Below are positions 17,773 through 26,950 of a stretch of 64,000 nt of DNA, one piece after another. Both the position numbers and the translations under genes were made by a program. Origin of the DNA: Salinigranum salinum. GTDB taxonomy: Archaea; Halobacteriota; Halobacteria; Halobacteriales; Haloferacaceae. The stretch is taken from contig NZ_VTOJ01000003.1 of the NCBI RefSeq assembly GCF_009176545.1, positions 1 to 64,000 on the forward strand, read 5' to 3'. Under the pieces are notes generated by a model. That model saw nothing but the letters and a program-made list of their open reading frames with translations. It did not search any database and was not told the DNA's origin. How positions within the stretch are numbered: the first letter of the stretch is position 1; the number at the start of each line of letters is the position of its first letter.

Positions 17773-17920
17773 CCGACTCAATTGATGCACATGACGCTAC
17801 AATGATGATTTCAGAGAAAACAGTTAGTTGAGTATTGGAGTTATTGAAGTCTTCTCTATTTACTATATCTTATCAAAAGCTACAAGATAGTGGAGAAATA
17901 ACACTAGACAACACCCAACG

Positions 17921-19765
17921 ATGGCGAATATCACCCAATCAAGCACCCTCGGTTTTGAACTCGAGATGGACTACGACGAGGGGTTCGTGGAGGGAGATTT
18001 CGTCCAAGCCCCCGGCCCTTCGAGAGGCGAATACGTCGCCCAAATCACCCACACTGAAACTAGCAACGATCACATTGAGGCGAATGCGTCCGTTATCGGA
18101 AGCTACCCCGATCTCCCATTCCGTCGGGGGACCGAAGTCAAGAAAGCTGACCAGAGACTGGTTCTCGAGACTCTCTCACTTCCCCACGAAGGCGTTCATA
18201 TCGGTACACTTCGTGGTTTTGGGACTCCCCTCTACCTCTCCGTCGAGAAATTCATGGAAAAGCAGGTTGGCGTCTTTGGACGAACCGGTAGCGGGAAGTC
18301 GTATACTGCTGGAGTGCTGACGGAAGAATTGTTTGAATACGAGCAGCCGATGGTGATCGTTGACCCTCACGGAGAGTACGCATCATTAAAGATCAGACCT
18401 GATGGGGAGGCAAGCGACTACCGGGTCGTCGAATATGCCGATCTTGAGTTCAATTCGGCCGCAGACCGTGACCTTGATCTTGACAGCATCGACCCACTTG
18501 ACCTCGCCCGGCCCAAACAGGCGACCGTTCTCAATCTCCGTGGGGTCGACACCGAACGTCAAGAAGAAATCGTATCTACTCTTCTTGACGCACTATTTTT
18601 AGCCAGAAAACGGGATCGCATCCCTGAGACCAAGGTCTTCCTGGAAGAGGCCCACCTGTTTGCCCCCCAGCGAAAGAACGAGCCGCGCTCCGTCATCGAG
18701 AATATCGCTAAGGAGGGCCGAAAGTTCGGCTTCACACTTGCGCTAGTCAGCCAACGACCGAGTGAAATATATCCAAACATCCGCGCTCAGCTACAGGCGT
18801 TCATAATCCACAAGCTCACCGACGATACGGACATTAGTAAGATCATCAAGAATGCTGAGGGGCTTGATTCTTCGTGGGGGACGCAGATCCAGAAGCTACA
18901 GACTGGCGAGGTGCTATTCGTCGGCGACGTGATCGCCTCGCCGACCTTTGTCGAGGTTCGCGAACGACGGACCAAACACCACGAAGGTAGTGAGGGAATG
19001 TTCCAGACGAGCCAGCATGCCCAAGATGCCACCGCGGTCGATGACCGACAGACCGAGCTGGACGAGGAGGTAACGGCGGCGACGGTTGCGCGGCTCAAGG
19101 AGCATATTAACGAGCTTGAAGCGGAACGCGACCGGCTTCGCGAGAGCCTTGAACAGGAACAGGAAACGAATATGAGTGAGCAGCTCGCGGAACTTGAGAC
19201 CACTGTCGACGAGCAACGGGAGAAGATTGAGGATCTCCACTCAAAAGTTCGGGATCGAGAGGGATCCATCGAAGAGCTCGAAGCGCAACTTGAGAATCGA
19301 GAACAGCAGCTACGAGAGCAACGGAAAAAAATCCAGCAGCTTCGAACTGAACGCAATGCTCTCGAAGGGGAGGCTAGCCGCTCAACCCCGTCTCAATCCG
19401 AAAACGGCGAGGGAGACATCCTTGATCACCCGTACGTCGATCGCGTACTGACGCGGCTGCAGGAGGAACTCGCTGCTCTTGATAAATATGAACGCGGGAT
19501 GCTCGAGTTCTTCCTGTACAACGAGAGTGGATCAATCGAAGACGCGTACTTCCACGCAGGCGGTTCCCCTAACTCCTCGCAGCGGTACGAGAAAGCCGAG
19601 ACGTTGATCGAAAAGAACTTCATTCGAAAGCGGAAGCGCGGCGAGTACGTGTACGCCTTGGACGATCTCATCGAGGACAAGCTCACTGACTTTACCGATC
19701 AGGGGAACATCGACGTAGCGATTGATAAAATTGAGGGTGACTTAACTACCCCAGCCGCAGGCTGA
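17921..19765 (+). CDS. herA-like: HerA/FtsK-type ATPase with coiled coil and winged helix
   Basis: This 614-residue hexameric-type DNA translocase has a HAS-barrel-like N-terminus (about 1-100), a Walker A GRTGSGKSYT near residue 121, HGEY, a Walker B FLEEAHLFAP near residue 243, and VSQRPSEI. A long coiled coil of Glu, Arg and Leu heptads spans ~385-490, followed by a C-terminal winged helix (about 510-600). Bacterial and archaeal HerA proteins work with NurA-type nucleases in end resection or in defence. No NurA is present; instead four winged-helix proteins follow. The AT-rich flanks differ from the neighbours, which suggests insertion between the MoxR and VWA genes. Confidence 0.85.
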   Translation: MANITQSSTLGFELEMDYDEGFVEGDFVQAPGPSRGEYVAQITHTETSNDHIEANASVIGSYPDLPFRRGTEVKKADQRLVLETLSLPHEGVHIGTLRGFGTPLYLSVEKFMEKQVGVFGRTGSGKSYTAGVLTEELFEYEQPMVIVDPHGEYASLKIRPDGEASDYRVVEYADLEFNSAADRDLDLDSIDPLDLARPKQATVLNLRGVDTERQEEIVSTLLDALFLARKRDRIPETKVFLEEAHLFAPQRKNEPRSVIENIAKEGRKFGFTLALVSQRPSEIYPNIRAQLQAFIIHKLTDDTDISKIIKNAEGLDSSWGTQIQKLQTGEVLFVGDVIASPTFVEVRERRTKHHEGSEGMFQTSQHAQDATAVDDRQTELDEEVTAATVARLKEHINELEAERDRLRESLEQEQETNMSEQLAELETTVDEQREKIEDLHSKVRDREGSIEELEAQLENREQQLREQRKKIQQLRTERNALEGEASRSTPSQSENGEGDILDHPYVDRVLTRLQEELAALDKYERGMLEFFLYNESGSIEDAYFHAGGSPNSSQRYEKAETLIEKNFIRKRKRGEYVYALDDLIEDKLTDFTDQGNIDVAIDKIEGDLTTPAAG

Positions 19766-20142
19766 GTGCCGCATCCGAGAATTATAGATAGTGTAGACTT
19801 GCATTTATATACCGATATAGAAAATCAGACTATCTAAGCTTACATGGTTCTCCTCGTATTCTGAAGAACTAATCTGCAAGGCTGTAATGTTGAATCAACT
19901 CACTGTTTCTATAACCCTTGAATTCAGTCGTTAGAGGCTCTCTTTCGAGGAGTTAAATCCTTTCGAAGAGAACAATCCCCTTGCCGGCTCTCGGCCTGAC
20001 GCCAGACGGCGGATAGAATAGCTTGGCCTTATTCCTTACCCTTAAAATTCTATGAACTGAGGCTCTAATTCGTTATTATAAGTCTCCGATATCCCAAGGA
20101 TAGTAGGATTTAATATGGTGGGGCTAATAGCCGGAGTAAGGC
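19766..20142. other. AT-rich intergenic stretch inside the HerA cassette
   Basis: No gene is seen. An inverted repeat, TAGATAGT at 19785-19792 and ACTATCTA at 19829-19836, lies just after the HerA stop and may end transcription. A TATA-like TTTAATAT at 20109-20116 lies 27 bases before the ATG at 20143, consistent with a leaderless transcript of the four-gene winged-helix operon. The middle part has no recognised feature. Confidence 0.5.
20109..20116 (+). promoter_or_regulatory. TATA box of the winged-helix operon
   Basis: TTTAATAT is centred about 30 bases before ATG 20143, the spacing expected for a haloarchaeal leaderless promoter. Confidence 0.5.
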
Positions 20143-20544
20143 ATGACTGAAGGCGAACCGTCGCAGTCAAAGCTCGAAGACCTACTCGTTGACGAGGAGC
20201 AGATGAATGAGGAGTTGCTGACCAATTTGCTGGCGGACTACGTCGGCATCGGAAGCGACTCCGGAAGCCTCGTACCCACTCCCGCGTTTGAGGAGCTAAC
20301 AGCGAAGCAGCAGATCGTAGTTGTGCTATTGGCGCAGAGAGCGCGGCATGAGCTTGAGATGGTGGAATCGGAGCAACTGACCCCAACGGAGATCAGCGAG
20401 GAAAGTGGAATAAAAACTGGCACCATCTATCCGTCCGTACGGGACTTGGAAGACGAGGACATCGCCGTGGGTAACGACGGGAGCTATCATATCCCGCCGT
20501 ACAACTTTACTAAAGCCAAACAATTCATCAGGGGGGATGTCTGA
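20143..20544 (+). CDS. Winged-helix protein 1 of HerA cassette
   Basis: This 133-residue acidic protein has a winged helix in its C-terminal half (about 50-125): [19 protein letters not shown], then [29 protein letters not shown] and the wing [11 protein letters not shown]. The N-terminal 45 residues are acidic and could bind a partner. Its stop overlaps the next start by one base (TGATG). It is the first of four tightly coupled genes, each with a winged helix or coiled coil. Confidence 0.65.
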   Translation: MTEGEPSQSKLEDLLVDEEQMNEELLTNLLADYVGIGSDSGSLVPTPAFEELTAKQQIVVVLLAQRARHELEMVESEQLTPTEISEESGIKTGTIYPSVRDLEDEDIAVGNDGSYHIPPYNFTKAKQFIRGDV

Positions 20545-20939
20545 TGAGGGACGATGTAGAGGCGCTCCAAAAGCGGGTGCAAGATCTTGAGGAGCGCGTG
20601 GCGACCATCGAGGAGCGATTCGAGTCCGGAGACGTGCCCGACGAGACGGTTGGCCTCCGTGCGTTCGTTGAGCAGGTCGATCCAGCGACACACGTTGAGC
20701 GCGCGGTGACTATCGGGTATCACCTCGAAACCCAGCAGGGCCAAGAGAACTTCACTATCGAGGACATCGAGGAGGGGTACCGTACGTGCAAAATCCAAAA
20801 GCCCGCAAACACAAGCGACTCGCTCGCGAACGCGGAAGAGCGCGGCTGGTTGATGCGTGACGGGAAGGACGAACATTACCAGCTGTGGATGCTGACTCGT
20901 GAGGGCGAGCAGCACGTCAGGGAGGTGAGCGATGCATGA
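20544..20939 (+). CDS. Coiled-coil/winged-helix protein 2 of HerA cassette
   Basis: This 131-residue protein has an N-terminal coiled coil ([20 protein letters not shown]) and then a winged-helix-like region at about 65-128, with [16 protein letters not shown] as the turn and [14 protein letters not shown] as the last strand and helix. It overlaps the next gene by four bases (ATGA). The coiled coil suggests oligomerisation or docking on the coiled coil of the HerA-like ATPase, which is inference. Confidence 0.6.
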   Translation: MRDDVEALQKRVQDLEERVATIEERFESGDVPDETVGLRAFVEQVDPATHVERAVTIGYHLETQQGQENFTIEDIEEGYRTCKIQKPANTSDSLANAEERGWLMRDGKDEHYQLWMLTREGEQHVREVSDA

Positions 20940-21346
20940 GTCTGGAAGATGAGATTCAGGATCGTCTCGTGGCCGACACCGAGTCTATCCTCCAGAACAA
21001 CCTTGACCGAGTCGAGAAGCTCTTCCAGCTTCACCGGGACGGCACCGTCGACATCAGCGATGAGTACCGCAATCTCGACCCGGAGAACAGGATGTTAATC
21101 TACCTCATCGCTCAGCGGTTCGCGAAGGAGGGCAACATCGTCGATGAGGACACCGTCGACTCGGAGTTCTTCTACGAGCGGGTCGATCGAAAGGAGCGGA
21201 CGATCCGAGACTACCTGCAAAACCTACGAGAGGCAGGGCTCGCCACGAAGGAGGGCAGGAGCTATCATCGACTGGTCGTGGAGAACCTTCCAGATGCGCT
21301 TAATCGACTTGAGGACGCGGGCAATTCGAACGGTGATGATGGATGA
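20936..21346 (+). CDS. Winged-helix protein 3 of HerA cassette
   Basis: This 136-residue protein has an N-terminal amphipathic helix and a winged helix at about residues 40-125: [45 protein letters not shown], and the wing [10 protein letters not shown]. It overlaps its neighbours by four bases on both sides, so its expression is coupled. Confidence 0.6.
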   Translation: MSLEDEIQDRLVADTESILQNNLDRVEKLFQLHRDGTVDISDEYRNLDPENRMLIYLIAQRFAKEGNIVDEDTVDSEFFYERVDRKERTIRDYLQNLREAGLATKEGRSYHRLVVENLPDALNRLEDAGNSNGDDG

Positions 21347-22317
21347 CGACCGCATCGAAATCCCGCCTATACTACCGCCCCAGCAACACTCTCCAAACGC
21401 TCAAGGCAGTCATCAGCGGAAGTCAGACGCCAGAACAGATCGCCGACGACCTCGGTGTCGGCGTGCGAACGGTCAGAAACAAGCTTCACGACCCACTGCA
21501 CCTCGGACTCGTCGAGTGGGACGGCGACAAGTACGATGCCACTAACGAGGCCCGCCGGCTTGTCCAACTCCAAGACGTCGATGTTCTCGAAGAGAGGTTC
21601 GTTGACCTTCCCGGCGTGCAGAGCGTGCTGGGGCAAATCAAGAACGACAGGATAACTATCGAGGAACTTGGTCGAGTCATCAGTTTCGAAACCGAATCGG
21701 GGGCCGCAGACGAGGAAACCTTCGAACGGTACGGGAGGGTCTATGCCAAGTGGATCCACTATCTTGAGCTCGGCGATGTCGCAGAAACCGATTCCGGGCC
21801 ACAGCACCCGTTGCAGAACGATCGTGGTGCGAGCGATCCCCGCGTCCCGCCTCAGAAGGTCATCGAGACGCTTCGGGCAATAGATCAGGTCAATACGCGA
21901 GAGGAGTTGGCTAATCGACTGGGGTACTCTGAGAAAGAGATAGAGAAGACGCTCAGCACCGCGTACGCACTCGGAGTCGCACGCCCTGAACAAGGTGGCT
22001 TTGCCACGACTGAAGCCGGCCGCACCGTGATATCGACAAGCCGGGGTCAGCAGCGAGAGCTGCTCCGCGACAAACTGCTCGAGATTCCCCTCGTACAGGC
22101 ATACTGCAACCGCGTTCCGAATAGCGAATTCAAGCCTGTGGCGGTGATGGAGCAGGTCTCTGAGGGATACAGTATGGGCTGGAGCGAGAAAACGATCGAG
22201 ACGAAAGCACACCGTCTCTCACCGTGGTTAACTTTCACCGAATTAGCCGACAAACAGGAGGTTGGCGTTCTTGAGGCGACAGGAATGATGCCTCGTGAAG
22301 AACTATCTGACCCATAG
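21343..22317 (+). CDS. Tandem winged-helix protein 4 of HerA cassette
   Basis: This 324-residue protein contains at least two winged helices. The first (about 10-70) has SQTPEQIADDLGVGVRTVRNKL and the wing GDKYDATNEARRL; the second (about 175-235) has NTREELANRLGYSEKEIEKTL and GGFATTEAGRTVI. The middle includes an RYGRVYAKWIHYLEL segment. The same tandem layout is seen at the N-terminus of the OLD-family protein at 36422, although the sequences differ. It is the last gene of the operon, and its stop lies within an inverted repeat. Confidence 0.65.
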   Translation: MTTASKSRLYYRPSNTLQTLKAVISGSQTPEQIADDLGVGVRTVRNKLHDPLHLGLVEWDGDKYDATNEARRLVQLQDVDVLEERFVDLPGVQSVLGQIKNDRITIEELGRVISFETESGAADEETFERYGRVYAKWIHYLELGDVAETDSGPQHPLQNDRGASDPRVPPQKVIETLRAIDQVNTREELANRLGYSEKEIEKTLSTAYALGVARPEQGGFATTEAGRTVISTSRGQQRELLRDKLLEIPLVQAYCNRVPNSEFKPVAVMEQVSEGYSMGWSEKTIETKAHRLSPWLTFTELADKQEVGVLEATGMMPREELSDP

Positions 22318-22338
22318 ATATTGGTTCCTGATATCTAT
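22314..22338. terminator. Inverted repeat at the end of the winged-helix operon
   Basis: Arms ATAGATAT (22314-22321) and ATATCTAT (22331-22338) have a nine-base loop and overlap the last gene's stop codon. This fits a terminator or cassette boundary. The following 190 bases before the VWA gene are AT-rich and carry no gene. Confidence 0.45.
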
Positions 22339-22527
22339 AGTGTTATGACTGGAGTCGTAGCAATTCCTCCCGTTGTATCTACAAACCCTCTGCATGAACT
22401 CGCCACCAACTAGAATCCTCTCTATATCCAACATATTAAGTATGTCTTGACATATTAGTAATAACACCAGTTTATGTGCCTCTTGTTACCCGAGAGACAG
22501 TTGTAATCCTACTGTTCACCTCTTCCT

Positions 22528-25389
22528 ATGTCGGATACCAAACCCACGAGCGGTGTTCATCAGCTTGTCAAAGAAGTTAGTCCACAAGTGGCAACCACAG
22601 CAAGAATTTCGCCGAACCGTGCAGACCGAATCCGTGAATTCATTTGTGGCCATCTTCCCGATGGCGTTGATGTCGATGTCGTCATTACGACAAGTGTCCA
22701 GACTGCTGCGGTACTTCCCGCTGATATCGACGCAATCCTCTCATCAGACGCGACAGAACTCCAACGAGACCAAACTCAACAACTCCTTGATGATGTAGAC
22801 GCTGACTATCTGGTGCTCATCACCGGGAAGGAGGCCGATCTCGACCGAATACCCCTCAACGACCAGCTAACGGCCGATCACGCACATCAATTCGGACTGG
22901 CGTTCCACGAACTGCTGCATATTCTCAAGACGGCCATCATCACGATCGGCCAGCTCCTAGATACTGAAATCGACCCGCAGTATCACGAACAGGCCCACGA
23001 CCTCATCAACATCATTGAGGATGGGGCGATTGAAAGTGAAGCCATCCATGGGAAGAATTTCAGTGACAACGCCGGCATTCGACTCGAACTCACTCGACGG
23101 TTGCATTCTCAAACGTCGAATGATATTCCCGAGGACCAGCAGATCACGTACTCATTCTGGGACGCCGTGACCTCCTGTCTCTACGACCTAGTAATCTATC
23201 CGACGGGGATTACGGACGTCCTCAGTGACGAGAGTGATGATCGGATTGTGTTCAAAAGCGACGCGGACCGACAGGCGTTCGAAGCACTTCACGAGGAACT
23301 CGAAACGCTTGCACGGGAGGCACTCGCCATGCGGAGCGCCGATCGGGAGGACACCACTCACACCCATGACAAGGCGGCGTCTGTCAGACGTGCCAAGTGC
23401 GTCATCGAAACGTGGACAACTCACATCCAGCCCCTCCTTGAGGATCGTCGCGATGATAGCGAAGAGGGACAGACCAGATCGGGGCCAACCAACACAGAAG
23501 ACACGGCTGAAGCCGAAGGAGCCACTGACCCCCTCGAAGTGAACGAGGGACGATCTGAGGAGTCTTCCGAGGAGAATCGTTTACCACGAGAGGCTAGCGA
23601 CGGGAGCGAAGAGTACGATGAAGAGCCCTCTGGTCTCGGTGCATCGAGGAGTGGAAGTTCTGACGAGGCGGACAGCTCCGATTTCTCTCGAGACTTCGAT
23701 CCGTCCGATATCTCGCTGAACCGTGACGCGACTCACGATCCATATCAGGACATCTTCGATCATCCCCAGATCACACCCGATCCGGACCTAGATGAGATCG
23801 ACGTTCGCACCGCTCCAGCGGACGGCGACTATGATACCACGAAAAGTCCATCCGATGATCAGACAGACGTCGACGAAGATGGAGATAATCGCGCTCATGC
23901 AGCTGTAGGTGAATCCAGTCGGACTGACAGCACGGATGCAGAGGAGAAGAACACCACCAGTGGAGAACAGACGGATCGTCGCGAGGATGCCGCTCACAGC
24001 CATGGTGACGGCAACGAGGGGAATGATTCGCCGGGGGAGACTTCGCGAGCACAGTCGCTTGCAGAGGCCGCTGAGCGTGCCCGAAAGAAAGAACGGCTGG
24101 AGTCGAGTGACGACCGGGGGACTACATCCGAAGACGGTGAGAGGTGTGATACAGATCGTACCGCTTCAGCGTCTCCCTCTCGTGAAGCGAGTACCTCTGC
24201 TGAACAAGATCCCCAGCTCACGTTCGGCGACTTCAACGGTGAGGATGGTCGTTCGAGCGATGACGCGAGCCCTCCGCAATCTGCATCGAACTCGGGTACC
24301 GAGAATTCTCGAAGCGAGGAGTCGATCCACAGCCATCCTAAAACCCCACTTGAACGAAGGGCTGAACCTGAACCGGTCTCTGAAGGGCCAGCCCACGCCA
24401 GATCGAGCCATCGATCATCAGACGAAGACCGCGACGTATACGAAGAGGCTCTAACAGCCGACGAACGAGCCGCCCACGACGAAGCTACTAGGGAAAGCAT
24501 CGACGAGCAGGCCCTTGAAGAGGAACTCTCCGGACTTGCTGAGCAGCTGGAACGCGACAACCGAGATCACAACGAGGACAGTGGCCAGCCCGGTTGGACC
24601 AGAGGTGGGCTTGGAGGCCTTGATGAAATCGAGTTACTCCCCATCAGCACCGAACTCGTCCCTCCGGGCGAGTGGACGGCGGTTGAAGACGGAGCCGACC
24701 AGGTAGGAGATACGCTCGAAACGTATCTTCGCCTCGAGCGTCGGCAGGGTGAGCGGACTGGGCTAACTGCTGGGACGTACGATACCAGGGCTGGACACCG
24801 ACTCTCGATCGGTGACCCTCGCGTGTGCAAGACGACGACGCCTGGTCGCGAGAAGCGCTACTGCCTCGTGTTGGTACTCGACCGTTCGGGCTCCATGAGG
24901 CACGGATCTCCACCGAAAATCGAGGTCGCAACGCAGGCGCTCGCTCGGTTCGCAGTTGCCGCCGAAGGCCTCGGCATCAAGGTCGCGATCATCGACTTCA
25001 TTCGGGGACACGCTCGCCTCGTGAAGCCATTCTCCGTGGAAACACGACACGTGCAGGCGACGCTGCTCGATACATCCTGCGGTGGAGGTACTCCCCTTGC
25101 TGACGCGATCGGCCTCGCCCGTCAACTCATCGCGAGTCAGCGTGACGAACCGCTTATCATCACAGTCACCGATGACGAGCCCAGCGATGTTGAGGCAGTC
25201 CAAGAACAGCTTCGCGATTCGTATGCGCCAGTCTGCTCGCTGACCATCGCGACCGACTGTTCTCCGGGGACGCTTTCCCCCGACGCTTCCGAACTGGCGA
25301 CCTACTACGAGCGCCAGGCGGCCGTCTATTCGCCCGATCGTCTTGACGATCGCCTTGACCAGTTCGCAAGTCTCCTCGCAGGGCTCTGA
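22528..25389 (+). CDS. VWA-domain protein with N-terminal HELLH metallopeptidase-like motif
   Basis: This 953-residue protein resembles the CobT-like VWA partners of MoxR ATPases. The N-terminus (about 1-250) carries HELLH at 127-131, followed ~35 residues later by NIIEDGAIE, the arrangement of zinc-metallopeptidase-like domains attached to VWA proteins. A disordered acidic Ser/Asp/Glu linker spans roughly 310-680. The VWA domain (about 775-950) has a complete MIDAS: DRSGSM, the Thr in GGGTPLADAI, and the Asp in TVTDDEPSD. The gene is separated from the MoxR-like ATPase by the HerA cassette, but both are in the same orientation. MoxR/VWA pairs remodel protein complexes, and a replication-linked role here is inferred from context. 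Confidence 0.82.
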   Translation: MSDTKPTSGVHQLVKEVSPQVATTARISPNRADRIREFICGHLPDGVDVDVVITTSVQTAAVLPADIDAILSSDATELQRDQTQQLLDDVDADYLVLITGKEADLDRIPLNDQLTADHAHQFGLAFHELLHILKTAIITIGQLLDTEIDPQYHEQAHDLINIIEDGAIESEAIHGKNFSDNAGIRLELTRRLHSQTSNDIPEDQQITYSFWDAVTSCLYDLVIYPTGITDVLSDESDDRIVFKSDADRQAFEALHEELETLAREALAMRSADREDTTHTHDKAASVRRAKCVIETWTTHIQPLLEDRRDDSEEGQTRSGPTNTEDTAEAEGATDPLEVNEGRSEESSEENRLPREASDGSEEYDEEPSGLGASRSGSSDEADSSDFSRDFDPSDISLNRDATHDPYQDIFDHPQITPDPDLDEIDVRTAPADGDYDTTKSPSDDQTDVDEDGDNRAHAAVGESSRTDSTDAEEKNTTSGEQTDRREDAAHSHGDGNEGNDSPGETSRAQSLAEAAERARKKERLESSDDRGTTSEDGERCDTDRTASASPSREASTSAEQDPQLTFGDFNGEDGRSSDDASPPQSASNSGTENSRSEESIHSHPKTPLERRAEPEPVSEGPAHARSSHRSSDEDRDVYEEALTADERAAHDEATRESIDEQALEEELSGLAEQLERDNRDHNEDSGQPGWTRGGLGGLDEIELLPISTELVPPGEWTAVEDGADQVGDTLETYLRLERRQGERTGLTAGTYDTRAGHRLSIGDPRVCKTTTPGREKRYCLVLVLDRSGSMRHGSPPKIEVATQALARFAVAAEGLGIKVAIIDFIRGHARLVKPFSVETRHVQATLLDTSCGGGTPLADAIGLARQLIASQRDEPLIITVTDDEPSDVEAVQEQLRDSYAPVCSLTIATDCSPGTLSPDASELATYYERQAAVYSPDRLDDRLDQFASLLAGL

Positions 25390-25462
25390 GGGACACCGTA
25401 TCAGTCTGCTCCGAAGAAGCATCACTCACGAGTGATTCGCCTGTCCTGACTCGGGTCTCTCC

Positions 25463-25491
25463 TGTTTGTGTCCCCCAATAGCGGTAGGAGG
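25463..25491 (+). promoter_or_regulatory. TTTGT / CCCCC / GGAGG intergenic element, copy 7
   Basis: TGTTTGTGTCCCCC is followed by GGTAGGAGG. It ends 32 bases before the SWIM-protein start and begins 74 bases after the VWA stop. Confidence 0.5.
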
Positions 25492-25522
25492 TCATCCGAC
25501 AGGAAGGCTCCTTCAGAGGAAA

Positions 25523-26542
25523 ATGCCTCGCAGACACATCCATCCTGCCGCCGATTCGCTCCCAGTACTCTCACTGCCGTCTGGAGCACTCGCACACACC
25601 GACCGAACGTACGACTACGATGTCGATCGTGATCCACCGAACGTCGAGCCGATCGAACACAAGATCCGCCTCGATTTCATGGCTGGCGGCCCGATTCGGC
25701 GTGACGACCTACTCGGTGAGTACAACCCCTGGAAGTTCGATCCCGAGGCTCCGGATGCCGACCCATGGGCAGCGGGGATAAAGCCGAAACCGAGGGGACT
25801 CGAATACGCCGAGGCCACTTGCCGGAGAACGATCGACGAGGAAGTCCAGTATTTCGAGCACTACGAGGATGACGCCGTCCTCGCCACTGCGCCCGCTTTT
25901 CTCGCCAACCGGCTCCGATTGGTTCGTGAGCAACCGAATCCGGAACAGGCACTCGAGGAGGAGCGCGAACGGCGCGAGAGCTGGTATCGAAAACTCATCC
26001 CAGGGATGAACCTATACCAGATCCTCAAGTCTTCGTCATACGGGTCACTGATCGAGACGACGATCGGCACATCCCCCGATGAATCAGCCCTCACGCAACA
26101 GGATGCATTTGTGGGGATGGTAATCGTCGACGAGGAGACGGACACCGATGCGTACGCTACGGCGCAAAGGATAGCTCCCGAGTACGTCATCCGGGAGGAT
26201 CGTCTCTCCAGCGGTCGAGACGACGTCTCCCCGACCCTCTCCGACTTCGGTATTACCCGTCCAGCCCCGCTTCTTGTCGGCGAATATGCTACCGGGGGTC
26301 AGTATCCGTTCCTCCCCTGGGGGGATGCGCTCGTCTGTTCGTGTCCCTACAAACACGATAAGCCGTGGCGAGTCATGTGTAAGCACGAACTGTTGGCTGC
26401 GGTCGTCGCCGGGAGCACGGACTCCATCTTCCTGCCGGTGACACGGGGAATCGAGGTTCCGCATCGGGCTCGCCGATTCGTCAGTCCCGATATCGCAGCT
26501 ACCCACACCCCGCGAACCGACTCCCATAGACGTCGATCATGA
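25523..26542 (+). CDS. SWIM zinc-finger protein A
   Basis: This 339-residue protein starts at ATG 25523; an in-frame start at 25466 lies inside the regulatory element and is rejected. A SWIM-type zinc finger lies near residues 270-295, with CSC, a 13-residue spacer and CKH. SWIM fingers bind DNA or proteins and occur in recombination factors and transposases. The rest is not recognised: an N-terminal ~100-residue mixed region, a helical stretch rich in Arg and Glu (LEEERERRESWYRKL), and a C-terminal basic tail. It follows the VWA gene and could act with it. Confidence 0.65.
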   Translation: MPRRHIHPAADSLPVLSLPSGALAHTDRTYDYDVDRDPPNVEPIEHKIRLDFMAGGPIRRDDLLGEYNPWKFDPEAPDADPWAAGIKPKPRGLEYAEATCRRTIDEEVQYFEHYEDDAVLATAPAFLANRLRLVREQPNPEQALEEERERRESWYRKLIPGMNLYQILKSSSYGSLIETTIGTSPDESALTQQDAFVGMVIVDEETDTDAYATAQRIAPEYVIREDRLSSGRDDVSPTLSDFGITRPAPLLVGEYATGGQYPFLPWGDALVCSCPYKHDKPWRVMCKHELLAAVVAGSTDSIFLPVTRGIEVPHRARRFVSPDIAATHTPRTDSHRRRS

Positions 26543-26600
26543 CGACGCTACTCGGAGGGGAAATCATCCATCAGCCTGAGCTCAACGAGTTCACCCAATC

Positions 26601-26912
26601 ATGAGTGTCTACTGCCGAAAGGCGGGATTTGAGAAGACGTGGTCTCGCGATCCCTGTCTCGAGGTTGATTGCCCGCAATGTGGTGCAGTTGTAGGGCAGT
26701 GCTGTCGTCGGCCGTCTGGATGGAGTGGTCCGTTCGTCGAGTATCACCGTGAACGCGACCTCCTTGCCCTCAAAGAAGGCGCATACGGCGTGTGTCCCCT
26801 CGGGAAGTGTCCTGACTCGCTCGCCGAACTCGGTCTGGATGAGTCATTCGAACCGGTCTCAACGGATCTTGGTTCCTCCCAAACGAGACAGTCGAATCTG
26901 GACGCATTCTGA
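26601..26912 (+). CDS. Zinc-finger protein ending in a PCNA-interacting peptide
   Basis: This 103-residue protein has CPQCGAVVGQCC near residues 24-35 and FVEYHRERD near 48, matching the short CxxC...C...HxxR zinc module common in phage and plasmid proteins. The last residues, QSNLDAF, fit the archaeal PIP-box pattern Q-x-x-L-x-x-F at the extreme C-terminus, where PCNA-binding peptides usually sit. With a PCNA gene 14 kb away on the same element, recruitment to the clamp is a specific testable idea. The enzymatic role, if any, is unknown. Confidence 0.65.
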   Translation: MSVYCRKAGFEKTWSRDPCLEVDCPQCGAVVGQCCRRPSGWSGPFVEYHRERDLLALKEGAYGVCPLGKCPDSLAELGLDESFEPVSTDLGSSQTRQSNLDAF

Positions 26913-26942
26913 GGTGTTTGTACTCCCCCAGTCCATCGGAGG
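26913..26942 (+). promoter_or_regulatory. TTTGT / CTCCCCC / GGAGG element, copy 8
   Basis: GTTTGTACTCCCCC is followed by GGAGG, beginning just after the previous stop. Here the right arm also forms the Shine-Dalgarno sequence of the TTG start at 26951. Confidence 0.5.
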
Positions 26943-26950
26943 AATAGCAG

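Noticed and set aside
23994-24560. A Ser-rich minus-strand frame inside the VWA gene
   Set aside because: It is antisense to the acidic low-complexity linker; Asp/Glu codons read as Ser/Arg on the other strand, producing a false open frame.
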